From NCBI RefSeq assembly GCF_006741185.1, contig NZ_AP019379.1, forward strand, positions 310,001 through 374,000: a stretch of 64,000 nt of DNA. The letters are read 5' to 3'. This DNA comes from Buchnera aphidicola (Nipponaphis monzeni) (GTDB lineage Bacteria > Pseudomonadota > Gammaproteobacteria > Enterobacterales > Enterobacteriaceae). Position numbers and translations under genes: made by a program. Shown here piece after piece: positions 41,114 to 50,840 of this stretch (positions are counted from its first letter, which is position 1; every line of letters starts with the position of its first letter). Below the pieces are notes generated by a model. The model searched no databases. It was not told the origin of the DNA and was given only the letters and a program-made list of their open reading frames with translations.

Positions 41114-42664
41114 TTAACAATTTACTAACTTATCGACTTTTTTATAAAAAAACAAAAGATCAAAACCTGATAAAATTAAAGTAATTAAATAACCACAGCT
41201 TGCAATAAAACATAATCCTGTTAATCTTAATATTCTATATGTCATGCATCCTATACTCCAATCTGGCATTATTTTTAATAATCCTAATATAATAAGGACC
41301 ATTACCAATGTTGCAATAAATAAATTCCAAAAAAATTTTATCCATCCAGGCTCTGGACAAAACATATTTTTTTTATATAAATAATAAAAAAGAAAAAATA
41401 CATTTACCCATGCTGCTAAACTAATAGATAAAGCTAAACCTAAGTATTGAAAGAAATAAATTAATAATATATTAAATAGTTGTGTTATCAGTATTACATA
41501 AAGAGAAATTTTCATGGGTGTTTTTATATCTTTTTTGGAATAAAAAGCTGATGATAAAACTTTTACTAAAAGAATAGCTATTAACCCTATCGAGTATGCA
41601 AATAAAGCTTTTTGTGTCATATTAGTATCATTTATACTAAAATTTCCATATTGAAATAACACTATTATTATAGGTTTAGATAAAATACTGAGAAATACAG
41701 TGCTTGGAACAGAAAATATTAAACAAAATCGTATACCCCAGTCTAATAATTTAGAGTAGTTATGTTGTAAACTTTTTGAAGAAATTTTTGATAATGCAGG
41801 TAATAATACAGTAGATAAAGAAATACCTAGAATTCCTGAAGGAAATTCCATTATTCGGTCTGCATAATATATCCAAGATATTGATCCTGAAATTACTAGA
41901 GAAGAAAAAATTGTATTTATAATAGATGAAATTTGACATGCTGATATACCAATTATTACTGGAATTAATTTGTTAATAAAATACCATAATCTAGTATCTT
42001 GAAAATTTATACATGGAAAAATTAAAATTTTAACTTTATTAAGGTAGAATACCTGATACAATAATTGCAAAACGCCTCCTATAAATACTCCCCATGCTAG
42101 AGAAAAAATGGGAGCATAAAAAAAAGGAGAGAAAAAGACTAATGTAGTAATAATACTAATATTTAATAAAATAGGAGAAAAAGCTGGTACTAAAAAATAA
42201 TTCCAAGTATTTAACACTGATGAAGCTAAAGATACTAATGATATAAAAAATATATAAGGAAAAATAATTCTTAATAATGATACTGATAAATTAAATTTTT
42301 CTAAATTATTAACAAAACCGGGAGCAATAATGGATATTATTGTAGGAGCTATGATCATTCCTATACCATTAAGTACTATCAAAATTAAAATCATTAAACC
42401 TAATATATTAGAAATAAATTCTTTAGTATATTTACAACCTTTTCTTTTTTTGTATTCTACTAAAATTGGTAAGAAAACTTGAGTAAAAGCTCCTTCAGCA
42501 AAAATACGACGTAAAAAATTTGGTATTTTAAACGCCATGAAAAAAGCATCAGTTACTAAAGAGGCTCCAAATAATTGTGCAATTAAACAATCGCGAATAA
42601 AACCAAGTAATCTAGAAATAAACGTTACTATGCTAACAACTACTATGGATTTCAAAAATTTCAT
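41114..42664 (-). CDS. murJ: Lipid II flippase MurJ (MviN)
   Basis: Inner-membrane MOP-family protein that flips lipid II for peptidoglycan synthesis. 516 residues (E. coli 511) with about 14 hydrophobic helices throughout. SRLLGFIRDCLIAQLFG carries the essential arginines 18 and 24; FRRIFAEGAF-type sequence (NFLRRIFAEGAFTQVFLPIL) is the family hallmark. AAGGAG eight to nine bases before the ATG is one of the best ribosome sites in the window. Its place next to the flg cluster is as in E. coli. Confidence 0.97.
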   Translation of the reverse strand: MKFLKSIVVVSIVTFISRLLGFIRDCLIAQLFGASLVTDAFFMAFKIPNFLRRIFAEGAFTQVFLPILVEYKKRKGCKYTKEFISNILGLMILILIVLNGIGMIIAPTIISIIAPGFVNNLEKFNLSVSLLRIIFPYIFFISLVSLASSVLNTWNYFLVPAFSPILLNISIITTLVFFSPFFYAPIFSLAWGVFIGGVLQLLYQVFYLNKVKILIFPCINFQDTRLWYFINKLIPVIIGISACQISSIINTIFSSLVISGSISWIYYADRIMEFPSGILGISLSTVLLPALSKISSKSLQHNYSKLLDWGIRFCLIFSVPSTVFLSILSKPIIIVLFQYGNFSINDTNMTQKALFAYSIGLIAILLVKVLSSAFYSKKDIKTPMKISLYVILITQLFNILLIYFFQYLGLALSISLAAWVNVFFLFYYLYKKNMFCPEPGWIKFFWNLFIATLVMVLIILGLLKIMPDWSIGCMTYRILRLTGLCFIASCGYLITLILSGFDLLFFYKKVDKLVNC

Positions 42665-43257
42665 TAATTATTACTCCTTATCGTTATATTCCATGAAACT
42701 TTAAAATAATATGGAAAATATTGAAATCATTTTAATTTAAAAATATTTAAAAAATATAGAGTAATTGAGATTAGTTAGCAAAACTAGTAAAATCCACATT
42801 TTTATTAAAATTATAGGGTAACAAATTGTTATATTTTTTGTTTTAGTAATGAAATTATGTAAAAAGTATATTTGTTTTAATAAATATTAAATAGAAAATC
42901 TTAACTATATATATATTTTAAGTAGATATATTCATGTCTAGAGATGTTTTAGTTTAACATAGGAATGCAATTTTACTAAAAATACTTTTTAAACAAAAAA
43001 ATTAAATATAAAATACGTTATTAACGTGTTGTATAAATAAGTTATTATATTTTCAAATATTGTAAAATTTAAATTTATAACAATATAATATTATTTGCAT
43101 GTGTAGTTGCAGAATACTGTTGTAATATTTAAATATTAATACTAATATTAAAGCGTAATAATTATAAACATATCATTATTACTGTTAAAGAATCTGATAT
43201 ATATACTTTAAAAAATCTATATGTATTAATTTTTTAAAATAATTAGTATAATTATAA
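42665..43257. other. murJ-flgA spacer
   Basis: About 590 bases with no gene. In E. coli flgN and flgM (export chaperone and anti-sigma factor) lie between mviN and flgA; neither is detectable here, consistent with a flagellum without filament. Confidence 0.6.
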
Positions 43258-43916
43258 TTATTTTACGTTAATTATCACTTTTCCATCGACATCAGATTCG
43301 CCTATCAATATTTTGTTATATATTAAAATACGTACTTTTTGGCCACTTTGAGCATTATTTAGAGCTTTTCCTGTTGATTCAATTTGGAAACCTTCTCCAT
43401 TAATTATTATAGGCACTATTGTATTATAATTAATTAACCATACAGATTTAATTAAATTAAATGTTATAGGTTCGTTTGGCTTAATTTCTTTTAAAGTGAC
43501 CTTGTTTAAAATATCTGACATTTTGACGCAAGTGTTTTTAGGTAAAAGATCTAAACGTCCCATTTTAAATCTTAAATGATTAATTGATAAAAGAGTATTT
43601 TTAGGTATTGTTTTAGTAACTGTAATATATTTTCCTATTAATTGTAATTCTACTTTTAAATATCGATGTAATACATGACAATCTATTAACAATTCCATCA
43701 AACCCCAATTTTTGTTGCTATTATTTAATATTAAGATTTTAGGTTTTTCACATAGATTCCATTTTTTTGCTTGGGTGTATACAATTAAATGCATATTGTG
43801 AGAATAGTTAATATTTCTTTCTTTTAAATATTGAAATATGTTATCAAACAAACTTGTTGCATTTACTTGTAACATAATAAACGTAATCAATAATACAATT
43901 TTTTTTTAATAAACAT
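43258..43916 (-). CDS. flgA: Flagellar P-ring assembly chaperone FlgA, with signal peptide joined through a poly(A) run
   Basis: Periplasmic chaperone that helps FlgI form the P ring. The mature part is intact from TTG 43890 to the stop (SAF-type C-terminal domain: IPKNTLLSINHLRF, KPNEPITFNLI, SGQKVRILIYNKILIGESDVDGKVIINV). That frame alone starts with a stub too short for export. Upstream, AAGG eight bases before an ATG at 43916 begins M-F-I-K-K-K and then hits a stop because of a run of nine A (43899-43907). With ten A the two parts fuse into 219 residues, exactly the E. coli length, with an ideal signal peptide (basic start, hydrophobic core, cleavage after VNA). I therefore place the start at 43916 and propose slippage. 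Confidence 0.85.
43899..43907 (-). other. A9 homopolymer at the flgA frame break
   Basis: Nine T on the plus strand, nine A in flgA, just after codons M-F-I. One added A turns K-K-K-L-Y-Y-stop into K-K-K-I-V-L-L-I-T-F, the signal-peptide core in frame with the mature protein. Confidence 0.85.
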
Positions 43917-44363
43917 ATTAAAAACCTTAATAGTTCTAATTATTATTATATTTAGATTTATTATACCAGTTATTGTTGATTATACATCATTATAAAATAT
44001 TTTTTTAAATTTAAATGTTATTTAATTTAAGCATTTATTTGAAATGTTATAATCATTATTAAAAAATTATTTAATTACAATTGTTTGCAAATGTTTAAAA
44101 ATAATGAAATATTTAAATTTTAATAAAAAAACATTTTTTTATAAAAAAATTTAATAATGTTGTATGATATGCAATATATTATATACTAATTCCTTTTTAA
44201 GTTTTATTTTTTATGTAAATTATATTTTTCATTAATAATGATTATTTAAAAAATAAATTACTATAAAATAGTATATTTATTATTAAACAATAGATAAATA
44301 CTAAATATTAAATGATGTTATATAAAATGTAATTAATTGATTAATATTATAGAGTAAAATATT
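43917..44363. other. Divergent flgA/flgB spacer
   Basis: About 450 bases with no gene; the place for the divergent flagellar promoters. In E. coli these respond to FlhDC, whose boxes I cannot recognise here. The AAGG for flgA is at about 43925-43928. Confidence 0.5.
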
Positions 44364-44756
44364 ATGCTTACAGAAATAAATAATTTATTTCAATTTAATA
44401 AAAAAATTTTAAAATTAATATCTTATCAAGAAGAGCTTATAGCGTCTAATATTGTTAACGCTGATACTCCAAATTATTTTTCAAAAAAAATTAATTTTGC
44501 TACTGAAGTAAAAAAAATACTAAATAAAGACAATATAAGTTTAAGTAAAACTTCTAGAAATCATATTCCTTTAGTTTCTAACAACACAAAATATCATGTG
44601 TATGACAACGTTAATTTAGAGAAATCTGCTATAAAAAATAGTGTTAATATGAATTTTGAACGTATAAATTTTTTAAATAATAGCTTAAAATATCAAGCTG
44701 AAATTACATTTTTAAATCATCAAATAAAAGATATTTTAGTTATATTACAAAGTTAA
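44364..44756 (+). CDS. flgB: Flagellar proximal rod protein FlgB
   Basis: Rod subunit next to the MS ring, exported through the flagellar type III apparatus. 130 residues (E. coli 138). ELIASNIVNADTPNYFSKKINF is the conserved rod/hook N-terminal heptad motif, and LKYQAEITFLNHQIKDILVILQ is the C-terminal amphipathic helix that coils with it. First gene of the plus-strand flg operon; flgC follows after 18 bases. Confidence 0.95.
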   Translation: MLTEINNLFQFNKKILKLISYQEELIASNIVNADTPNYFSKKINFATEVKKILNKDNISLSKTSRNHIPLVSNNTKYHVYDNVNLEKSAIKNSVNMNFERINFLNNSLKYQAEITFLNHQIKDILVILQS

Positions 44757-44774
44757 TTAAGGAAAATATTGCAT

Positions 44775-45185
44775 ATGTCTTTAATAAATATTTTAAATAT
44801 TGCTGCTTCTGGATTAGAAGCTCAATCGAAAAAATTAAATGTTAGTGCGAGTAATTTAGCAAATTCGGAAAGTATGATATATAAACATGGAAAATTTGTT
44901 CCTTATACAGCTAAACAAATTGTTTTTAAATATGCCAAACATGACAAATCTAAAATAGGAGGAATTAATTCATACGAAATTAATGATATTAAAACTCCTT
45001 TTAAGAAAATATATGATCCTTCTCATCCTTTATCAAATACTCAAGGGTATGTTAGAATGCCTAACGTTGATGTTATTAATGAAACTATAAATGGATTAAT
45101 TGCAGCACGTAGTTACCAAGCTAATATAGAAGTTATTAATACAGTAAAAAATTTAATTACAAAAACATTAACAATAGGACAATAA
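44775..45185 (+). CDS. flgC: Flagellar rod protein FlgC
   Basis: Rod subunit of the basal body. From the ATG at 44775 it is 136 residues (E. coli 134). NILNIAASGLEAQSKKLNVSASNLANSES matches the N-terminus; GYVRMPNVDVINETINGLIAARSYQANIEV is the strongly conserved C-terminal block. An in-frame TTG two codons earlier sits closer to AAGGA (44759-44763), but E. coli homology begins at the ATG. Same operon as flgB and flgD. Confidence 0.96.
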   Translation: MSLINILNIAASGLEAQSKKLNVSASNLANSESMIYKHGKFVPYTAKQIVFKYAKHDKSKIGGINSYEINDIKTPFKKIYDPSHPLSNTQGYVRMPNVDVINETINGLIAARSYQANIEVINTVKNLITKTLTIGQ

Positions 45186-45215
45186 AAACTATACTAATAT
45201 TAGGAGATATTAAAT

Positions 45216-45866
45216 ATGATTAATAATATCAATAATCATTCTTTTATTATTTCAAATGATTTTAATAAAAATAGTTTAAAAGATTACATGATGAATGAAA
45301 GTAATGTTAATAATATACACAAAAATTTTTTAAATATTTTAGTAGAACAAATAAAAAATCAAAATCCTCTTAATCCTATTGAAAAATCAGATTTAACTTC
45401 ACAATTAACTCAAATTGACACTGCTACAAATATTCAAAAAATTGAAAAACTTGTTAGTAATTTATTTAAAAAAGATAAAATTAAAAAAAACATAAATACA
45501 AATTTTCCAAATATAAATGATATTTATATTTCTCATGCTAATTTTTCATATAATAAAACAAATGATAAAGTTTATTTAGGGTTTGTGTTAAATGAAGATG
45601 CTTCATCAGTTGATATTAAAATTATTAATAAAAATGGAAAATTAATTTATTTCAAAAATTTAGGTTTTCAGAAAAAAGGAATTCATAAAATTGTCTGGAA
45701 TGGACAAAACAATTTAGGAAAAATAGTTCCAAAAGGAAAATACGAATTGATAGTTATACCTACTAAAAATAATAAATTATTAACAACACAACCATTAACT
45801 TATTTTAATCAACTTAAATTAAATAATACTATTAAAAATAAATTTTTGGATTTAAATAAAATATAA
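45216..45866 (+). CDS. flgD: Flagellar hook-capping protein FlgD
   Basis: Scaffold that caps the growing hook. 216 residues (E. coli 231). FLNILVEQIKNQNPLNPIEKSDLTSQLTQID (residues about 39-70) is the FlgD signature; the second half is the FLG-like/Ig domain (WNGQNNLGKIVPKGKYELIV). AGGAG ahead of the ATG. It is kept although flgE, the hook protein it caps, is missing from its usual place right after it. Confidence 0.95.
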   Translation: MINNINNHSFIISNDFNKNSLKDYMMNESNVNNIHKNFLNILVEQIKNQNPLNPIEKSDLTSQLTQIDTATNIQKIEKLVSNLFKKDKIKKNINTNFPNINDIYISHANFSYNKTNDKVYLGFVLNEDASSVDIKIINKNGKLIYFKNLGFQKKGIHKIVWNGQNNLGKIVPKGKYELIVIPTKNNKLLTTQPLTYFNQLKLNNTIKNKFLDLNKI

Positions 45867-46943
45867 ATAAAAAATAATATTAAATATTATTTAATTTATA
45901 ATAAACATAATAACAATAGTCATATTAAAGTTATTTTTGTGTATAATGATATGATATATAATTTTATTAATTTATATATCAAAAATATGAATTAAAAACA
46001 TTAATAATTGACGTTATTAATTTTTAATTAAATTATTTAATGATAATTCCAATATTTGATAAAAATACTTAATTTGTGTATTAATAGTTTCAATTATATT
46101 TGTAAAAATTTCAATAAATATGTATTTTTAGTATTTTCATAATATATAAACATAATAGAAAGTTTATTCTAAACGTATTATTTTAAAATAAATAAATGGT
46201 AATTATGTTTTTTTAATAGATAATTATCTATATGAATAAAAAATTAATAAAATTAAGTAATGACTAATACAAATCTTTATGTTTATGAAATAAAATAAAA
46301 AAATGGTTTTTTATTAAAAAACATTAAGTAACTTTTAAAAAAAAATTTTATAAAATAGTACTTTTAACAAAAAACATAATTTTATAACTATGTATTAAAT
46401 GTTGTACAATATATTTACATATGTTAATAACTTTATAAAAAATTAAATTTTATTTTTTTAAAGATAGCAATTAGTATGAATTAATACTAATTGCTAAAAA
46501 CATTTTATTTTTTTTAAATTTAATTATTGAAATAAATTAAGTTATACTGTGTATTAATATTATAAATATATAAAATACATGTTTATTAAATATAATATTT
46601 AAAATAATTATTTTTAATATATTCAATAAGTAGTATAAATTATTTTATTACTAATATGTCATAAAAAATAATTATTTTAAAAAATAAAAATATTAAATTA
46701 TAAACTAGTAAAGTATTAAAAAAATTAACTTTTGATAAAAAAATAAATTGCATATGTAAAAAATGATAAATACATTAAATAATTAGATTAAGAAATAGAA
46801 AAAAATGATTATTTTAATATTTTGTAATAAATACGTTTAATTAAATAACATAAGATGTGCGAAAATGCATAAACAATTTTTTTATTATATATAAATTTAT
46901 TTTTAAACAAAAAAATATAATAATTAATCTTAATAAAAAAAAA
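45867..46943. other. 1.08-kb gap where flgE (hook protein) normally lies
   Basis: In E. coli the order is flgD-flgE-flgF; here the space between flgD and flgF is filled with A+T sequence that encodes nothing like FlgE (about 400 residues, 1.2 kb). The size suits a dead gene in late decay. The codons in frame upstream of the flgF start (46857-46943) are also noise. A 13-bp hairpin at 46465-46496 is the only ordered element. Confidence 0.75.
46465..46496. terminator. 13-bp hairpin in the flgE gap
   Basis: TAGCAATTAGTAT (46465-46477) and ATACTAATTGCTA (46484-46496) pair perfectly around GAATTA. T-rich tracts lie on both outer sides (TTTTTTT before, TTTTATTTTTTTT after), so it could terminate in either direction or protect an mRNA end, splitting flgBCD from flgFGHIJ. 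Confidence 0.55.
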
Positions 46944-47687
46944 ATGGAAAATTCAATAAATATAGCAATGCATGCAGCTAGCCAATTACTTGAAAAACAA
47001 AATGTTACGAATAATAATTTAGCTAACATTTCAACTACAGGTTTTAAAAAAGAATATTTTTCATTTATAAAAAATAATAATTTAAATTGTAAGAAAGATG
47101 AGTTATTAGACAGTAGTTCTACTTCATTTTATGATTTAACGCCAGGATCTTTAGTGTATACTCAAGAACCATTAGATGTAGCTATACAAAATGATAGATG
47201 GTTCGTTATTCAAGATAATTTAAATAATAAAAATTATTATACTCGTAATGGACATTTTAATATTGATAAAAAAAGATTTCTTAATATTAATGGAAAATAT
47301 GTAATAGGAGAGAAAGGGTTAATAAATATACCTAAAGATATTACTTTAAAAATTTTAAATAACGGAGATATTATAGCGTTTAAAAAAAACACTCAAAAGT
47401 TTAAAATAGATAGATTAAAAACTGTTCAAATGAATGTTAATCATATGATACATCTAAAAAATGGATTTTTTTATATAAAAAAAAGATTTTTAAATATGAT
47501 AAACAATAATCAAAAAAATGATACATTAGTAAAATCTGGAGTATTAGAAAGTAGTAATGTTAACCCTACAACAAGTATTATTGATATGATTACTGATGCT
47601 AGATTATTTGAAATGAATATGAAAATTATTTCTCATATAGATGAAATTACACAAATGGCTAACAAAATTTTAAATATTAATGATTAA
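46944..47687 (+). CDS. flgF: Flagellar rod protein FlgF
   Basis: Proximal-rod subunit. From the ATG at 46944 it is 247 residues (E. coli 251). [19 protein letters not shown] and [14 protein letters not shown] form the N-terminal motif; [13 protein letters not shown] and [18 protein letters not shown] are conserved. The frame opens 29 codons earlier with GTG, but that part is lysine/isoleucine noise. No Shine-Dalgarno is seen before 46944. It is more diverged than FlgG next door. Ten bases separate it from flgG. Confidence 0.93.
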   Translation: MENSINIAMHAASQLLEKQNVTNNNLANISTTGFKKEYFSFIKNNNLNCKKDELLDSSSTSFYDLTPGSLVYTQEPLDVAIQNDRWFVIQDNLNNKNYYTRNGHFNIDKKRFLNINGKYVIGEKGLINIPKDITLKILNNGDIIAFKKNTQKFKIDRLKTVQMNVNHMIHLKNGFFYIKKRFLNMINNNQKNDTLVKSGVLESSNVNPTTSIIDMITDARLFEMNMKIISHIDEITQMANKILNIND

Positions 47688-47697
47688 GAGAAAAAAT

Positions 47698-48480
47698 ATG
47701 TTTCCTTCATTATGGATTGCTAAAACAGGATTAGATGCACAACAAACTAATATGAATGTTATATCAAACAATTTAGCGAATGTTAGTACAAATGGATTCA
47801 AAAAATCAAGAGCTATTTTTGAAGATTTAATTTATCAAAATGTACGGCAACCAGGATTGCAATCTTCTCAAAAATCAACTATTCCTTCAGGTTTACAATT
47901 AGGAACAGGAACTAGATTGGTAACTACTGAACGTATACATACTCAAGGTAATTTATTAAAAACCGATTCTTCTAAAGATATAGCTATTAACGGACAAGGA
48001 TTTTTCCAAGTAAAAATGCCAGATGGAAATAATGTTTACACTCGTGATGGATCTTTTCAAATTGATCAAAATGGTCAACTAGTAACTAATAGTGGTTTTT
48101 TAGTACAACCTACAATTGCTTTTCCTTCTGATATTACTAATATTAATATAGGTAGAGATGGTATAGTAACAGCAAATGAACAAGGACAAATACAACCTAT
48201 ATCTATTGGTCAAATTAGTTTAATGAGCTTTGCAAATAATGCAGGTTTAGAAAGTTTAGGAGAAAATTTATATAGAGAAACTCAAGCATCTGGTGTACCT
48301 ATAGAAAATATTCCTGGAACAGGAGGAACAGGTTTATTGTATCAAGGGTTTATAGAAACTTCAAATGTAAATGTTGCTGAAGAGTTAATTAATATGATTC
48401 ATACGCAAAGAGCATATGAAATTAACAGTAAAGCAATTAATACATCGGATCAAATGCTTCAAAGATTATATCAATTATAG
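47698..48480 (+). CDS. flgG: Flagellar distal rod protein FlgG
   Basis: Main distal-rod protein. From the ATG at 47698 it is 260 residues, the same as E. coli FlgG, and strikingly well preserved: [68 protein letters not shown] lies within the 3' end of flgF and serves as ribosome site; an ATT start six codons earlier is not needed. The high conservation argues that a rod is still built. Confidence 0.97.
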   Translation: MFPSLWIAKTGLDAQQTNMNVISNNLANVSTNGFKKSRAIFEDLIYQNVRQPGLQSSQKSTIPSGLQLGTGTRLVTTERIHTQGNLLKTDSSKDIAINGQGFFQVKMPDGNNVYTRDGSFQIDQNGQLVTNSGFLVQPTIAFPSDITNINIGRDGIVTANEQGQIQPISIGQISLMSFANNAGLESLGENLYRETQASGVPIENIPGTGGTGLLYQGFIETSNVNVAEELINMIHTQRAYEINSKAINTSDQMLQRLYQL

Positions 48481-48569
48481 TATATTTTTATTTGTAATTA
48501 ATATGTCTGTTTTAATTAACACATTTTTATTAAATATAATATTTTACACTAAAATAAAAAAACTTTTAT

Positions 48570-49295
48570 ATGTTAAAACTACGTAAGTTGAAAAATAAAA
48601 ATTGTTTAATTATCTTTTTATTTTTAATTTGTACTATTAGTGGATGTACAACAACAATACCACATAAAACAGCAAATAATATTACGGAAAAAATATCTTC
48701 GGTGTACATTACAAATAACGTTGTACTAAATAATGGATCAATATTCCAAAAATGTATTCCTAGTAATTATAGTTATCAATCATTATTTGAAGATTATAAA
48801 CCTCATAATATAGGAGATATTATTTCTGTAATTCTAGAAGAAAACATTACTGCTAGTAACAGTTCTTCCGCTAATATTAGCAAAAATGGTAACGCTAATA
48901 TTGGAATTGCTGCTACACATGGACCTTTTGGTAACTTGTTAAATGAAAATTTAAATAAAACAGAAATAAACGGTGCTTCTAAAAACAATTTTTTAGGGAA
49001 AGGTAGTAATTATGCAAAAAATTCGTTTGTTGGAACAATTACAGTAACAGTTTCAAAAATATTTCCTAATGGCAATTTAAAAGTTACAGGAGAAAAAAAA
49101 ATAGCTATAAATCAAGGTACAGAATTTATTCGTTTTTCAGGTGTAATAAATCCTCACGATATTTCTAAAAATAACTCAGTTATTTCGACTCGAATAGCTG
49201 ATTCTAAAATAGAATATATTAGTCATGGATATGTAAATGAGTCTCGTAAAATGGGATGGTTACAACGTTTGCTTTTAAATATTATGCCAATATAA
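48570..49295 (+). CDS. flgH: Flagellar L-ring lipoprotein FlgH
   Basis: Outer-membrane ring subunit that surrounds the rod. 241 residues (E. coli 232). Signal peptide with basic start, hydrophobic core [10 protein letters not shown] and a proper lipobox ISGC (lipid-bearing Cys26). Conserved blocks: [22 protein letters not shown], and [27 protein letters not shown] with [13 protein letters not shown]. 89 bases after flgG. Confidence 0.95.
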   Translation: MLKLRKLKNKNCLIIFLFLICTISGCTTTIPHKTANNITEKISSVYITNNVVLNNGSIFQKCIPSNYSYQSLFEDYKPHNIGDIISVILEENITASNSSSANISKNGNANIGIAATHGPFGNLLNENLNKTEINGASKNNFLGKGSNYAKNSFVGTITVTVSKIFPNGNLKVTGEKKIAINQGTEFIRFSGVINPHDISKNNSVISTRIADSKIEYISHGYVNESRKMGWLQRLLLNIMPI

Positions 49296-49453
49296 ATTAT
49301 ACATTATATTTAAAAAAAAATAAAAAATTTTTTATAACATAAAATGTTACTATAATAGTTTAATTAATTTTTTAGATATTATAAATAATTTAATTTAATA
49401 TGTTTTAAAATACTAATCTATTGAGTATTTTAATTATAATATAAGATATATAT

Positions 49454-50539
49454 ATGTTTAAATCATTGTTATATACATTAATATTATTATTCATAGGAGT
49501 TAATTCATTAACTTTTGCAAGTAAAATTAAAGATTTAACAAATATTGAAGGTGTACGTGATAATCAACTTATAGGTTATGGTTTAGTAGTTGGTTTAAAT
49601 GGTACAGGAGATCGTGTTAGTCAAGTTCCTTTTACAATACAAACGTTGAACAATATGTTATCGCAATTAGGAATAAAAATTCCAATCATAAACAATAATT
49701 CTCAATTAAAAAATATAGCATCAGTAATTGTAACAGCAAAATTACCTCCTTTTGGACTACAAGGAGAAAAAATAAATGTAATTGTTTCATCTATAGGTAA
49801 TTCTAGTAGTTTAGAAGGAGGCGTTTTACTAATGACTCCCTTAAAAGGGATAGATAATCAAATTTATGCAATAGCCCAAGGGAAAATATTGATTCAAGAA
49901 AATTATTCTTATTCAGAAAAAGATACGATATCTTTCAACAAAAAAAAATTTAATTCTGGTAAAATAATTGATGGAGGTATCATAGAGAGGGAACTAAAAA
50001 ATAATTTTAATAATAATAATATTATTAAATTACAATTATATAAAGATAATTTTACTTTAGCAAAACAAATTAGCGATAATATTAACTATCGTTACAATAA
50101 TATCGCAACTGCAATTAATGCTAAAAGTATAGTAATAGATATTAAATCTTTTAAAAATGTCGAAAAAATTAATATTATTTCCAATATTCAGAATATAGAT
50201 ATTCCAAGTTCTCAATCAAAATCTAAAATAATTATTAATTCTAAAATGGGTGCAGTAGTAATAAGTAAATCAATTAAGCTAAATCCATGTTCTATTACCT
50301 ATAAAAATTTTACCATATTTGTAGATAAATTTAAAAAATATTCTTATCAATCAACTAATTTTAATAGAACTTTAAATAAAAAACATGTAAGTAAAATAAA
50401 TACTAATGCTACACTGTCTAACATAATACATACTTTAAATTTATTTGGTATTAAACCACATGAACTAATATCAATTTTAGAAACAATGAAATTAGCTAAT
50501 TGTTTATCTACTAAAATAGAGACATTTCATGAAAACTAA
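49454..50539 (+). CDS. flgI: Flagellar P-ring protein FlgI
   Basis: Periplasmic ring subunit seated in the peptidoglycan layer, assembled with FlgA. 361 residues (E. coli 365). Signal peptide of about 22 residues ending TFA; IEGVRDNQLIGYGLVVGLNGTGDR is the diagnostic N-terminal block, NVIVSSIGNSSSLEGGVLLMTPLKGID the next. No clear Shine-Dalgarno. The last codons overlap flgJ by 11 bases, so the two are translationally coupled. Confidence 0.96.
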   Translation: MFKSLLYTLILLFIGVNSLTFASKIKDLTNIEGVRDNQLIGYGLVVGLNGTGDRVSQVPFTIQTLNNMLSQLGIKIPIINNNSQLKNIASVIVTAKLPPFGLQGEKINVIVSSIGNSSSLEGGVLLMTPLKGIDNQIYAIAQGKILIQENYSYSEKDTISFNKKKFNSGKIIDGGIIERELKNNFNNNNIIKLQLYKDNFTLAKQISDNINYRYNNIATAINAKSIVIDIKSFKNVEKINIISNIQNIDIPSSQSKSKIIINSKMGAVVISKSIKLNPCSITYKNFTIFVDKFKKYSYQSTNFNRTLNKKHVSKINTNATLSNIIHTLNLFGIKPHELISILETMKLANCLSTKIETFHEN

Positions 50540-50840
50540 TTCTATACTTAACTATAATCAAAAAAATAATTTTGAAAAAAATAATTTGATAGTAAACAAT
50601 ATAAATCAAGAAAAAAAAATATATACGAATAAATTATCTCAAGCAGTAGAAAGTATTTTTATAAATATTCTCATTAAAACTATGAGAAAATCTTTATTAC
50701 AATCAAATATTTTTAATAATGATCAAGTTCATTTATATACTGAAATATACGATGAACAAATATCTAAAACATTAAGTACTAAAGGAATTGGATTATCTAA
50801 AATTATTCAAAAACAAATTAATGTTTTTAAAAACAGTTAA
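50529..50840 (+). CDS. flgJ: FlgJ rod-cap domain only (muramidase domain absent)
   Basis: 103 residues. The sequence matches only the N-terminal rod-binding half of FlgJ (VESIFINILIKTMRKSLLQSNIFNNDQVHLYTEIYDEQISKTLSTKGIGLSKII); E. coli FlgJ has 313 residues with a C-terminal peptidoglycan hydrolase domain, which is missing here. The gene starts inside the flgI 3' end. It can still act as rod-cap, but wall opening would need another enzyme. It is the last gene of the operon; flgK and flgL are not found. Confidence 0.92.
   Translation: MKTNSILNYNQKNNFEKNNLIVNNINQEKKIYTNKLSQAVESIFINILIKTMRKSLLQSNIFNNDQVHLYTEIYDEQISKTLSTKGIGLSKIIQKQINVFKNS

Noticed and set aside
43258-43890. Annotating flgA from the TTG at 43890
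   Set aside because: This start has no ribosome site and leaves no working signal peptide, whereas the ATG at 43916 has AAGG at good spacing and a complete signal peptide once the A-run is bridged.
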